Of a stretch of 9,946 bases of DNA, positions 1-5,881 are shown in pieces. Within the stretch, counting starts at the first letter, position 1. Each line of letters begins with the position of its first letter. The position numbers and the translations under genes are program-made. The stretch is from Nitrospirota bacterium (lineage in GTDB: Bacteria > Nitrospinota > Nitrospinia > Nitrospinales > Nitrospinaceae), in NCBI GenBank assembly GCA_030600405.1, contig JAUVMD010000021.1, forward strand, positions 1 through 9,946. The letters run 5' to 3'. A model generated the notes under the pieces. It ran no database searches. It was not told the origin of the DNA and saw only the letters and a list, made by a program, of their open reading frames with translations.

Positions 1-339
1 CTTGTCGACGCTGATGGTCAGCATCTCCAGTCCCTGGTCTTTAAACTGGTCATACACTTTTTGCATGGAGGGCATCTCCACCTTGCAGGTGGCGCACCAG
101 GTGGCCCAGAAATTGATGAATACCACTTTGCCGCGATAATCCTTGAGGTCGATCTTGCCGCCGGAAAGGGAGGGCAACTCAAAACTCGGCGCGATAAAAT
201 CCCTCTCTGGATATTCCGTTTGAAACGGTTTCAACTCCTGTTTGTTCACGGCCGCGATTAAAAAAGCAAACAGCGCAGTGAACAGAACCGCGTATGGGAT
301 GAAAATATAAGCGGGTTTCTTTTGTAGGGTTTGTTCCAT
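1..339 (-). CDS. TlpA/ResA-like membrane-anchored thioredoxin, C-terminus beyond window
   Basis: This is a thiol-disulfide oxidoreductase of the TlpA/ResA type, which in the family acts on the outer face of the cytoplasmic membrane, often reducing cysteines of cytochrome c or copper-site proteins. Seen: 113 codons before the left edge. Residues 11-31 form an uncleaved-looking membrane anchor. They are followed by the family opening around residues 48-58 (ending FELPSLSGG), a strand (VVFINFWATW), and the redox motif WCATC with Cys82 and Cys85. The last visible part (EMLTISVDK) is the next thioredoxin-fold strand. The rest of the fold, including the cis-Pro loop, lies outside the window. The start is the ATG at 339, 8 nt after the stop of the upstream gene; the ribosome binding site is weak (AAGGCG, about 15 nt upstream), so translational coupling is likely. 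Its close pairing with a cysteine-rich membrane protein suggests that protein as its substrate. This is inference. The exact subfamily is not settled. Confidence 0.9.
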   Translation of the reverse strand, partial: MEQTLQKKPAYIFIPYAVLFTALFAFLIAAVNKQELKPFQTEYPERDFIAPSFELPSLSGGKIDLKDYRGKVVFINFWATWCATCKVEMPSMQKVYDQFKDQGLEMLTISVDK

Positions 340-347
340 AGGGATTA

Positions 348-833
348 TTACAGGCGCCTTTTATAGGGGCGGTAGAATTTTTTATCCACGGCAACCACAA
401 TCTCATCGAGACTGAGGCCATCCTCATACAACCCGTAGGCGTAGATCACCTCATCCATGCAGATGTCGCACTTGGATCCATGCGTACTGGTGAAGCAGGT
501 CAGCAGAGTTTTGTGGTTGTTGTTTTTTTTGCAGTAACAGTAACAGAACTGACTGTCGATGACTTTAGGAATTTCTGCGGCATATTTGTAGGCCAACGCG
601 GTCTTGCCCGAAAACAGCGCGGAACTCAGCACCGGCCGGTTTTCGATCAGTTGACCTTTCGCCGGTGCGGGATTGGAAGCCGTGGCGCGTCCCGGCGGTT
701 TGGTATAAACGTACACCCCGCCCAGCACCATCAAAATGACCGCAATAAATGCCGAGGCGGTCCAAAAGGTTTTCCGGCCGGAGGGTTTTCGCCCGCCGGA
801 TTTCTTTTTCTTGTTGGATTTTCGTTTGCCCAT
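348..833 (-). CDS. Membrane-anchored six-cysteine protein, PCYCGC-motif family-like
   Basis: A 161-residue protein. The first 22 residues are extremely rich in Lys, Arg, Ser and Gly, then comes one transmembrane helix (about 23-43) and a short Pro/Ala linker. The C-terminal domain holds six cysteines: Cys97, Cys99 and Cys101 in FCYCYC, Cys113, and Cys122 and Cys125 in CDIC, with His107 and His118 between them. The arrangement matches what I know of the PCYCGC-motif family of unknown function (Pfam PF13798), here with FCYCYC in place of PCYCGC. By the positive-inside rule the basic tail is cytoplasmic and the cysteine domain is extracytoplasmic. Clustered Cys and His suggest a metal site or a disulfide relay; this is inference. 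The gene is 8 nt upstream of a TlpA-like thioredoxin and shares its transcript. The ATG at 833 has only a weak ribosome binding site (GCGAG). The coding strand has a run of eight A just after the FCYCYC codons. Confidence 0.8.
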   Translation of the reverse strand: MGKRKSNKKKKSGGRKPSGRKTFWTASAFIAVILMVLGGVYVYTKPPGRATASNPAPAKGQLIENRPVLSSALFSGKTALAYKYAAEIPKVIDSQFCYCYCKKNNNHKTLLTCFTSTHGSKCDICMDEVIYAYGLYEDGLSLDEIVVAVDKKFYRPYKRRL

Positions 834-864
834 TTCGATCTCGCTTGTTCAGGTTGACAGAGTC

Positions 865-894
865 ATTATATCTGGTGCCACAGAGAGCATGCAA
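865..894 (-). promoter_or_regulatory. Predicted sigma-70-type promoter for the six-cysteine protein/thioredoxin pair
   Basis: On the minus strand a perfect TATAAT lies at 870-865, with TTGCAT (3 of 6 matches to TTGACA) at 894-889 and an 18-nt spacer. Transcription would start near 858, giving a leader of about 25 nt before the ATG at 833. It sits in the 74-nt gap after the glycosyltransferase stop, so the pair can be transcribed independently of that gene. Confidence 0.5.
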
Positions 895-907
895 GGCCTG
901 CTTTGAG

Positions 908-1615
908 TCACCGTTTGGGAGGGTACCAACGGCTCAGGGCGGTGGGTGAAAACCCTATCAGAAAGAGGGAGGCGATGGCGATATTTCTCAGGGTGGTGAA
1001 TCCGACCCCTTCGGCCAACCAGCGGCGGGGGGAGGTGAAGGTTTTTTCCTTGAGCAGAACCACCGGGCCCCTTTCCTTTAATCGGCGGAAAAAATCGAGG
1101 TCCTCACAGATCGGAAGAGGGGAAAACCCCTTGAGTTCATGGAACGCTTCCCTTTGCACGAAAATGCCCTGGTCGCCGTACACCAGGTTCAGGTAACGGG
1201 ATCGCCAGTTCGCCCAGCGGGAGATCCTTTTGAGAGCGGGCAGAGGAGAATCGATCTGCAGACTGAACGCTCCGCCCAGATAGGACCCGCTGGTCATGGT
1301 TTCAATCATTTTCTGATAGCCCAGAGGGTCCAGATAGCTGTCGGCATGCAGGAACAGAAGCAGATCGCCTTTGGCTTTTCCGGCGGCGGCATTCATTTGT
1401 GCCGCCCGCCCGCGCGGACCCTGAATTACCGTGATCCCGTAACGGCGGGCAATATTGGCCGTATCATCCTCACTTCCCCCGTCTCCGATAATAGTTTCAA
1501 ATGGGTGGTGTTGTTTCAGCCGGGTCAGGGTTTCGATAAGTACAGTCGATTCATTGTAAGTAGGAATGATGACCGATACCTTCAAGGGTGATTTTGTCTG
1601 TTCCGAGTTTGTCAT
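908..1615 (-). CDS. Family 2 glycosyltransferase, TIGR04283-like
   Basis: A 235-residue GT-A fold glycosyltransferase that would transfer a sugar from a nucleotide-sugar donor; donor and acceptor are unknown. Visible in order: opening strand VSVIIPTYNES (residues 13-23), GDGGSEDDT (44-52), the GRAAQMNAAA segment (69-78), the HAD motif at 90-92 in the place of the metal-binding DXD, YGDQGIF (146-152), and the acidic ED at 171-172, followed by the SPRRW segment near 195-199. These match the TIGR04283 family, first described as rSAM/selenodomain-associated transferase 2 and later linked to arsenosugar biosynthesis. No other arsenosugar gene is in this window, so that role is uncertain. The frame stays open upstream to a TTG at 1732, but the added residues do not resemble the family and the ATG at 1615 gives the usual length. 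No strong ribosome binding site is visible. A hydrophobic stretch near residues 211-222 may contact the membrane. Confidence 0.85.
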   Translation of the reverse strand: MTNSEQTKSPLKVSVIIPTYNESTVLIETLTRLKQHHPFETIIGDGGSEDDTANIARRYGITVIQGPRGRAAQMNAAAGKAKGDLLLFLHADSYLDPLGYQKMIETMTSGSYLGGAFSLQIDSPLPALKRISRWANWRSRYLNLVYGDQGIFVQREAFHELKGFSPLPICEDLDFFRRLKERGPVVLLKEKTFTSPRRWLAEGVGFTTLRNIAIASLFLIGFSPTALSRWYPPKR

Positions 1616-1845
1616 TTCCGGATGAGGGGATCTCCGCACTATTTGTGAGGCCAGCACACGCGCCGCCAGTAAATCACAAAAACCCTGACAATACAATGAT
1701 ATGGGGCCGTACGGCGGTTTTCTTGGCACCAACTTTTCATCGGAGCGAATGGGTTTAATAAGCCTTTCTTCTACAAAGGTTTTCCGATTCTGTATTTTGC
1801 CGTGGAAATGTTATAAAATTAATCAAATATTTTGGTGACTTAGAT
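1616..1845. other. Divergent intergenic region between the glycosyltransferase and bpt
   Basis: This gap separates two divergently transcribed genes. A possible rightward -10 box, TATAAA at 1812-1817, lies 28 nt before the bpt start without a convincing -35. A ribosome binding site GGTGA at 1834-1838 is spaced 7 nt from the bpt ATG. A small hairpin with four trailing T (CCTTT 1763-1767, AAAGG 1775-1779) and a 10-bp palindrome GCCGTACGGC at 1706-1715 are present, both of unclear meaning. No clear promoter for the leftward glycosyltransferase was found. Confidence 0.4.
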
Positions 1846-2625
1846 ATGCTGGCTCATTTTATCGATTCCAAGCCTTTTCAATGCGGGTACTTCAAGGACC
1901 GCAAATCTCTCTTCGAAGAGTATCTTTTGGAGGATATTTCCGAGGTGGAGTTTGAGTACCTGCTCGCCCACGGTATGCGGCATTTCGGGGAGTATTATTT
2001 TCGCCCACGGTGCCACAACTGCCACGACTGCGTACCCATCCGGCTTCGAACCGACGACTATCACATAACCCGTAGCCAGAAGCGCTCTCTTCAATCCTGT
2101 TCGCAAGTAAAAATCCGTCTGGGCCGGCCGCAATTTTCAGAGGAAAAATTCAAGTTGTACCTGGATCATAAAGCACGGTTTCAGTCTTTGCAGGACGATG
2201 TTGAGGACGAGGAGAATTTCCGCTTGTCATTTTACGCGAAGACTCCGTACGGGATGGAGTTCGAATATTTCCTGGACGGAAAATTAATTGGTGTCGCTCT
2301 GGCCGACGTCACGCGTAAAACCTTCTCCGCCATTTACACCTTTTACTCGACGGAGCATTCGCAGTTAAGCCTGGGTACGTTCAGCATCGTCAAGCAGATT
2401 CAGTTTTGCCAGAGCCGCGGCATTCCATATTTTTATATGGGATATTTTATTGCCAAGAACAAGTCACTTGCCTACAAGGCCAACTTCCGGCCGAACGAAG
2501 TCTATATCAACTACGAATGGCGACCGTTCCGCAATGCGGAAGGGGACTCCCTGGTTCCGGAGGAGGGCCTGCAGTGGGTCAACGCTGATACCCTCGTTAA
2601 AGTTTCATCCTCCCGCGAGTTTTAA
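1846..2625 (+). CDS. bpt: Leucyl/aspartate-glutamate N-end-rule transferase (Bpt, arginyl-tRNA--protein transferase family)
   Basis: The product transfers leucine from Leu-tRNA to proteins with N-terminal Asp or Glu, marking them for ClpS/ClpAP degradation in the bacterial N-end rule pathway. It acts in the cytoplasm. Seen: 259 residues, close to the family's usual 240-275. The N-terminal ATE domain includes Cys13 (in QCGYF) and the signature RPRCHNCHDCVPIR with Cys56, Cys59 and Cys62. The C-terminal GNAT-like ATE domain includes the segment LADVTRKTFSAIYTFYST (about 152-169), the LGTFSI stretch (176-181), and the family motif GYFIAKNKSLAYKANFRP (199-216). Bpt rather than the eukaryotic-type ATE1 is inferred from size and bacterial context; the exact specificity (Leu or Arg donated) cannot be read from sequence. 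The ATG at 1846 has a GGTGA ribosome binding site 7 nt upstream. The gene stands alone and converges on the following leftward gene with only 18 nt between stops and no evident terminator. Confidence 0.9.
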   Translation: MLAHFIDSKPFQCGYFKDRKSLFEEYLLEDISEVEFEYLLAHGMRHFGEYYFRPRCHNCHDCVPIRLRTDDYHITRSQKRSLQSCSQVKIRLGRPQFSEEKFKLYLDHKARFQSLQDDVEDEENFRLSFYAKTPYGMEFEYFLDGKLIGVALADVTRKTFSAIYTFYSTEHSQLSLGTFSIVKQIQFCQSRGIPYFYMGYFIAKNKSLAYKANFRPNEVYINYEWRPFRNAEGDSLVPEEGLQWVNADTLVKVSSSREF

Positions 2626-2643
2626 AGCGAAGCCGTTTCCCTT

Positions 2644-3705
2644 TTATTTCCCGATTTCTCTCTGTTTAATGGCTTCCCGCACGATCAAATCGGCAACCTT
2701 TTGATTTCCATTGTGGATGGCCACATCCAGAGGTTTTTCCCCTTTTGAGTTTTGCAACTCCAGCTTGGCACCTTTTTGAATCAGGACGCTTGCCGCCCCG
2801 ACATTTCCCCTTTGGGCCGCCAAGTGCAGAAGAGTACCCTCAGGAATCTCTTGATTCACATTGACCCCTTTATCGACAAGTTCTTGAATTACATGAAAGT
2901 GGTCGTTGTAGATCGCATAATAAAGAGGTGTTTTTCCTTTGGAATCCTTGCGGTTGGGGGTCGCATTTTTTTCAAGGAGCAATTTTACAATATCGGCATA
3001 ACCCTTTTCAGCGGCTATATGGAGCGGAGTTGTGGCGGCCCCGGGCGAACCATGCACCAGGACCTTTTTTTCGAGAAGCACTCTCACCACTTGAGTATGA
3101 CTGTTCATCACCGCTCCCACCAAAGGCGAAGGACCCACTTCGGGATTGACATTGGCTCCCCTATTGACCAACAGTTCAACCATTTTCGGATGATCATTCA
3201 CGCAGGCCAGATAAAGAGGAGTCCATTTATTCTTGTCTCTGGCATCCACCGTGGATCCTTTCGAAATAAGAAACCGGGTAGCCTCCTTTCGGTTCACAAT
3301 AACTGTATAGTGCAGGGGAATGCGGTCGTTTTTGTCCTTGCTGTTGACACGAGCCTCTTTAGTGAGCAGTAAATCGATTGTGGGCGTGTAGCCGATCTCG
3401 GCGGCCAGGTGAAGGGGGGTTCGGCCTTCATTGTCTTTGGAATTCACCCTTGCCCCTCTTTCAATAAGGGTTTGAGCGACTTCCGTGTACCCGCTTTCTG
3501 CAGCGTGGTGCAGGGGTGTTTGGCCATTCTCATCCTTTTTATTGACGTCTGCGCCTTCATTCAGGTGGCGGCGCACTTCCTTGATATTTTTATAATCGAC
3601 GGCTTGTTCCAGGGATGACGTTTTGATTAAGGAACAGGACGAAGCGAGAAATCCAAAAAGGACCAAAAAAATAAAGCCGGATCGAACAAGAGAAAGTTTT
3701 TTCAT
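2644..3705 (-). CDS. Ankyrin-repeat lipoprotein (downstream tandem copy)
   Basis: A 353-residue exported protein made almost entirely of ankyrin repeats, which in general mediate protein-protein binding; the partner is unknown. Residues 1-23 form a lipoprotein signal peptide ending ASSC, with Cys24 as the lipidated residue and Ser at +2, which by the E. coli sorting rule favours the outer membrane. About ten repeats of roughly 33 residues follow, starting near residue 32, with typical TPLHxAAE cores. Repeat 5 carries WTPLYLAC and repeat 6 a degenerate SPLVGAV core. The frame opens at a TTG at 3714, but the ATG at 3705 is preferred: it has AAGGGAG 10 nt upstream and places the lipobox Cys at 24, exactly as in the neighbouring paralogue. 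The two copies align over their whole length with many identical stretches, so this is a tandem duplication. The gene has its own promoter. Confidence 0.87.
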   Translation of the reverse strand: MKKLSLVRSGFIFLVLFGFLASSCSLIKTSSLEQAVDYKNIKEVRRHLNEGADVNKKDENGQTPLHHAAESGYTEVAQTLIERGARVNSKDNEGRTPLHLAAEIGYTPTIDLLLTKEARVNSKDKNDRIPLHYTVIVNRKEATRFLISKGSTVDARDKNKWTPLYLACVNDHPKMVELLVNRGANVNPEVGPSPLVGAVMNSHTQVVRVLLEKKVLVHGSPGAATTPLHIAAEKGYADIVKLLLEKNATPNRKDSKGKTPLYYAIYNDHFHVIQELVDKGVNVNQEIPEGTLLHLAAQRGNVGAASVLIQKGAKLELQNSKGEKPLDVAIHNGNQKVADLIVREAIKQREIGK

Positions 3706-3740
3706 TGGACTCAAACTCCCTTGTAATTTTTAATTGGCTT

Positions 3741-3769
3741 AATTTAAAGGATAGAAAAATTATTGTCAA
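3741..3769 (-). promoter_or_regulatory. Sigma-70-type promoter of the downstream ankyrin lipoprotein
   Basis: On the minus strand a perfect -35 TTGACA (3769-3764), a 17-nt spacer and a -10 TAAATT (3746-3741, 4 of 6 matches) precede the ATG at 3705 by about 35 nt. The 12 bases CTTCATTGACAA around the -35 are repeated exactly in front of the paralogous gene, which supports a shared, conserved promoter. Confidence 0.6.
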
Positions 3770-3807
3770 TGAAGGTTTGAAGGAGGGGAATAATACAGGA
3801 AGTCGGA

Positions 3808-3823
3808 TGTCTCAGTGGAGACA
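3808..3823. repeat. Inverted repeat upstream of the downstream ankyrin gene
   Basis: TGTCTC, a 4-base loop AGTG, then GAGACA form a perfect 6-bp inverted repeat. It lies about 40 bp upstream of the predicted -35 box. There is no T-run on either side, so it is not a standard terminator. An operator or a processed transcript hairpin is possible. Confidence 0.3.
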
Positions 3824-3846
3824 GGGCCGCTCCGGCAATCCTGTTG

Positions 3847-3865
3847 AAAAACGGACTGTTTCCGT
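3847..3865 (-). terminator. Weak intrinsic terminator after the upstream ankyrin gene
   Basis: Reading leftward, ACGGA, a 5-nt loop and TCCGT form a 5-bp stem whose last T runs into four more T. It begins 27 nt after the stop of the upstream ankyrin gene. The stem is short, so read-through into the downstream copy is likely. Confidence 0.35.
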
Positions 3866-3891
3866 GAGTTTTAAATGATAGGGATATAATT

Positions 3892-4959
3892 CTATTGGTT
3901 TTTAAATTTTCTTCGCTCGATTGCCGTTTGCGTGATTAAATTGGCAACCGTTTTTTGACCATGATTGATGGCGACATCCAAAGGCGACTCTCCTTGAGAG
4001 TTATGAGCATTCAGAACGGCACCCTTTTCAATCAATAGTTCCACCACATCGACATGTCCCCTTTCAGCCGCCAGGTGCAACAGGGTGGTGCCTTCAGGGA
4101 TCGTTTGGGTAACGTCCTCTCCATAGCTGATAAGTAACTTCACCATAGTGTAGTGTCCGTTGTAGGTGGCGTAGTAAATCGGAGGTTTTCCCGAACGGTC
4201 CTTGATGTAGGGATCCGCTTGAAAGTCGAGCAGAATCTCGGCGGACTTGGTAAAGCCTTTTTCAGCGGCCATATGCATGGGCGTTTTGGTTGCATTGGGT
4301 GGGCCCTGGACCCATGCTTTATTCTTCAAAAGCAACGTGACCACTTCAGTGTGGTCATTCCAAACGGCTGCAATCAAAGGTGTCGGTCCGCTTGTGGGAT
4401 TGACTTCGGCCCCCTTTTCGATCATCAGTTCTACATATTTTGGGAGGTTGTTCAGGCAGGCCAGGTAAAGCGGGGTCCATTTTTTCTGATCCCTTATATC
4501 CACCATCGCACCTTTTAAGGTAAGAATAAAGGCTATGTCGTATTCTTCATTAAGTACCGCATAATGCAAAGGACTCCCGCCGGCCTTATCCTGGCTGTTT
4601 AAATCGGCTCCTTTGTCGGTCAGATAGTCCACCATGGGGGCGTGTCCTTCCTGCGTGGCGAGGTGCAGGGGCGTTCGGCCCTGATTGTCCTTGGCGTTGA
4701 CATTGGCGCTTTTTGCAATAAGGATCCCCGCCACTTCCTTATATCCGTTCTCGGCGGCAAGGTGTAAAGGAGTTTTACCTTCCGCGTTTGCTTTGTTAAC
4801 GTTCGCGCCGGCGTCCAAGTGGTTTTGAACTTTTTTGATGTTTTCAGATCTCACCGCGTTTTCCAGAGTATCCGCGCGGAACAAAGAACAGCCGGAAGAT
4901 AAAAGTCCGAAAAGAACCAGAATGGCTAAGCCCGGATGGGTCAGAAAAGACTTATACAT
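3892..4959 (-). CDS. Ankyrin-repeat lipoprotein (upstream tandem copy)
   Basis: A 355-residue exported lipoprotein, paralogue of the gene just downstream. The signal peptide ends in LSSGC with lipidated Cys24 and Ser at +2, favouring outer-membrane sorting by the E. coli rule. About ten ankyrin repeats fill the rest, with cores such as KTPLHLAAENGY, RTPLHLATQEGH and WTPLYLACLNN, a degenerate repeat 6 (PTPLIAAV) and a final short repeat ESPLDVAINHG. Conserved odd features shared with the paralogue are the WTPLYLAC repeat, the repeat-6 to repeat-7 linker with GPP/GSP, and a Tyr-rich repeat 8 (PPIYYATYNGHY). The ATG at 4959 has an AAGGAG site 11 nt upstream. Function is unknown; a periplasmic scaffold or binding role is inferred from the repeats only. 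Some bacterial periplasmic ankyrin proteins act with catalase (AnkB type), but no catalase is here. Confidence 0.88.
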   Translation of the reverse strand: MYKSFLTHPGLAILVLFGLLSSGCSLFRADTLENAVRSENIKKVQNHLDAGANVNKANAEGKTPLHLAAENGYKEVAGILIAKSANVNAKDNQGRTPLHLATQEGHAPMVDYLTDKGADLNSQDKAGGSPLHYAVLNEEYDIAFILTLKGAMVDIRDQKKWTPLYLACLNNLPKYVELMIEKGAEVNPTSGPTPLIAAVWNDHTEVVTLLLKNKAWVQGPPNATKTPMHMAAEKGFTKSAEILLDFQADPYIKDRSGKPPIYYATYNGHYTMVKLLISYGEDVTQTIPEGTTLLHLAAERGHVDVVELLIEKGAVLNAHNSQGESPLDVAINHGQKTVANLITQTAIERRKFKNQ

Positions 4960-4982
4960 GGCTAAAGAAGCTCCTTTGTCAA

Positions 4983-4999
4983 TTGTTGTATTACAACAA
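4983..4999. promoter_or_regulatory. Perfect 17-bp palindrome, candidate operator for the ankyrin locus
   Basis: TTGTTGTATTACAACAA is a perfect inverted repeat (8-bp arms, one central base). On the minus strand it contains the extended -10-like TGTTGTAAT at 4998-4990, and it lies 24 bp before the ATG of the upstream ankyrin gene. Its size and position overlapping the promoter and predicted start of transcription fit a dimeric repressor site. The regulator is not in the window. Confidence 0.5.
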
Positions 5000-5026
5000 A
5001 TTACTGGATTGGGCCGGGGTTGTCAA
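4990..5026 (-). promoter_or_regulatory. Promoter region of the upstream ankyrin lipoprotein
   Basis: A perfect TTGACA is at 5026-5021, within the 12-base block shared with the paralogue's promoter. With a 17-nt spacer the -10 would be the weak TAATTT at 5003-4998. An alternative is the extended -10 TGTTGTAAT at 4998-4990, whose hexamer TGTAAT matches 5 of 6 but is too far from the TTGACA to use it. Both options overlap the palindrome. Confidence 0.5.
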
Positions 5027-5077
5027 TGAAGTTATTGAAAATAGAAGGGTTACGCGCACCCGATCCATCGCAAACAA
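4991..5077 (-). CDS. Possible 28-residue leader peptide ORF
   Basis: A very strong ribosome binding site, GGAGGTGA at 5091-5084, is followed after 6 nt by TTG and an open frame of 28 codons ending TAA at 4993-4991, inside the palindrome. An ATG in the same frame lies at 5068. The peptide has a hydrophobic centre (VTLLFSITSL) and no recognisable family. It overlaps the predicted promoter of the ankyrin gene, so it would need a transcript starting further upstream, for instance read-through from the lipocalin-like gene. It may be chance; the ribosome binding site is the only strong argument. Confidence 0.2.
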   Translation of the reverse strand: MFAMDRVRVTLLFSITSLTTPAQSSNLL

Positions 5078-5159
5078 GAGCAATCACCTCCAACACCTTT
5101 GTCAAAGCCACCTCTCACCCGGAGAGTTTCTGCCTCGGGGCATTTATAAAATTTTTTCT

Positions 5160-5687
5160 TTATAGGATGCGTTGATAGGTAATTACGACCACCTTTTTCT
5201 TTTCGCCTTGGGCAAATTGCGTCCAGTGTTGTTTCATCTCATTCTTTCCGGCGAATGTAAGAGTGAGGGCATGCATATGCGGTTCATGGGCGGCATCGAT
5301 GGCAGCGTCTGGGGCCAGGTCGAACTCCAAGGTGCTTTCCTTGTCTCCGATGAGAACCATTTTGGGTTGGTTGTTGAGCCCGCAATAATGCGTCAGGCCC
5401 AGCCGGTGGTTTTTGTCATCGTGGTAGATCGTAACCATCTCATTGGGAGTGCCTTCAAAAATAGTTTCCACCAGGGCACTGCCGGCAGATGTAACCCGGA
5501 AGCTGGCCTTGATTTTTTGAGGTCCTTTCCCCATATCGACCATGCCTTCCCAGTTGCCGGCCAGTTGCTTCATCTGCTGAAAAGCTTGGGACCCTTCGTA
5601 GGGCTTATGCTCTTCGCTATTCACACTCAGGGGTCCTGAAGCCAATAGGACGATCAAACCGGCAAGAATATATTTTGAAATTTTCAT
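5160..5687 (-). CDS. Exported lipocalin-like protein of unknown function (DUF1579-like)
   Basis: A 175-residue protein with a signal peptide (basic start MKISK, hydrophobic core to about residue 18, likely cleavage near residue 24), so probably periplasmic. The mature part looks like a small beta-barrel: LAGNWEGMVDMG near residue 42, SAGSALVETIFEGTPNEMVTI near 67-87, THYCGLNNQPKM near 98-109, and a final strand ending VVITYQRIL. I recall this pattern (GSALVET, EMVTxYH, LTHYC, QPxM) from widespread uncharacterised bacterial proteins similar to DUF1579. A small hydrophobic ligand is plausible for such a fold but not shown. The ATG at 5687 has AAGGA 7 nt upstream. It is the last gene of a leftward cluster, 54 nt after the small membrane protein. 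No convincing terminator follows it. Confidence 0.75.
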   Translation of the reverse strand: MKISKYILAGLIVLLASGPLSVNSEEHKPYEGSQAFQQMKQLAGNWEGMVDMGKGPQKIKASFRVTSAGSALVETIFEGTPNEMVTIYHDDKNHRLGLTHYCGLNNQPKMVLIGDKESTLEFDLAPDAAIDAAHEPHMHALTLTFAGKNEMKQHWTQFAQGEKKKVVVITYQRIL

Positions 5688-5741
5688 GGGGTATTCCTTT
5701 TAATGAATAAAAATAAATCAGGTGGCATAGAAGACGACGGG

Positions 5742-5870
5742 TCAGATCACGCCGAAGAACATCAGGTAGAGCCACGTAACCAAGGCGACGTTAATGATGA
5801 CGCCGATGTGAAAGAGAACATTGAACAGTTTGCCGTAGGTCGGTTTGTATTCATCCTTGAACTCATCCAT
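5742..5870 (-). CDS. 42-residue single-pass membrane protein
   Basis: A short gene that is easily missed. The product has a charged N-terminus (MDEFKDEYKP) and then one long hydrophobic segment, residues about 16-41, ending at the stop with no tail beyond it. The start ATG at 5870 has a textbook ribosome binding site AGGAGA with a 7-nt spacer, and this site overlaps the TAG stop of the upstream leucine-rich-repeat gene, leaving 11 nt between the genes. Such spacing is strong evidence for a translated gene. I do not recognise the family; the size resembles small accessory subunits of membrane complexes. It sits between a cytoplasmic repeat protein and an exported protein. Confidence 0.7.
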   Translation of the reverse strand: MDEFKDEYKPTYGKLFNVLFHIGVIINVALVTWLYLMFFGVI

Positions 5871-5881
5871 GAGTCTGTCTC

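Noticed and set aside
523..530. Run of eight A on the coding strand of the six-cysteine gene, considered as a programmed frameshift site
   Set aside because: The annotated frame continues intact through the remaining conserved cysteines, and no alternative frame gives a sensible product.
1616..1732. N-terminal extension of the glycosyltransferase to a TTG
   Set aside because: The extra 39 residues precede the usual family start and resemble translated intergenic DNA; the ATG at 1615 gives the normal length.
2752..3372. 206-codon plus-strand frame opposite the ankyrin gene
   Set aside because: It mirrors the repeated ankyrin coding sequence; the ankyrin frame has a signal peptide, ribosome binding site and promoter, and this one has none.
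2644..4959. Regularly spaced repeats of about 100 bp, considered as a repeat array
   Set aside because: The period equals the 33-residue ankyrin repeat and the sequence is coding throughout; there are no identical repeats with unique spacers, so it is not CRISPR.
5112..5126. CTCTC-ACCCG-GAGAG hairpin as a terminator for the lipocalin-like gene
   Set aside because: Reading leftward there is no T-run after the stem, which is only 5 bp.
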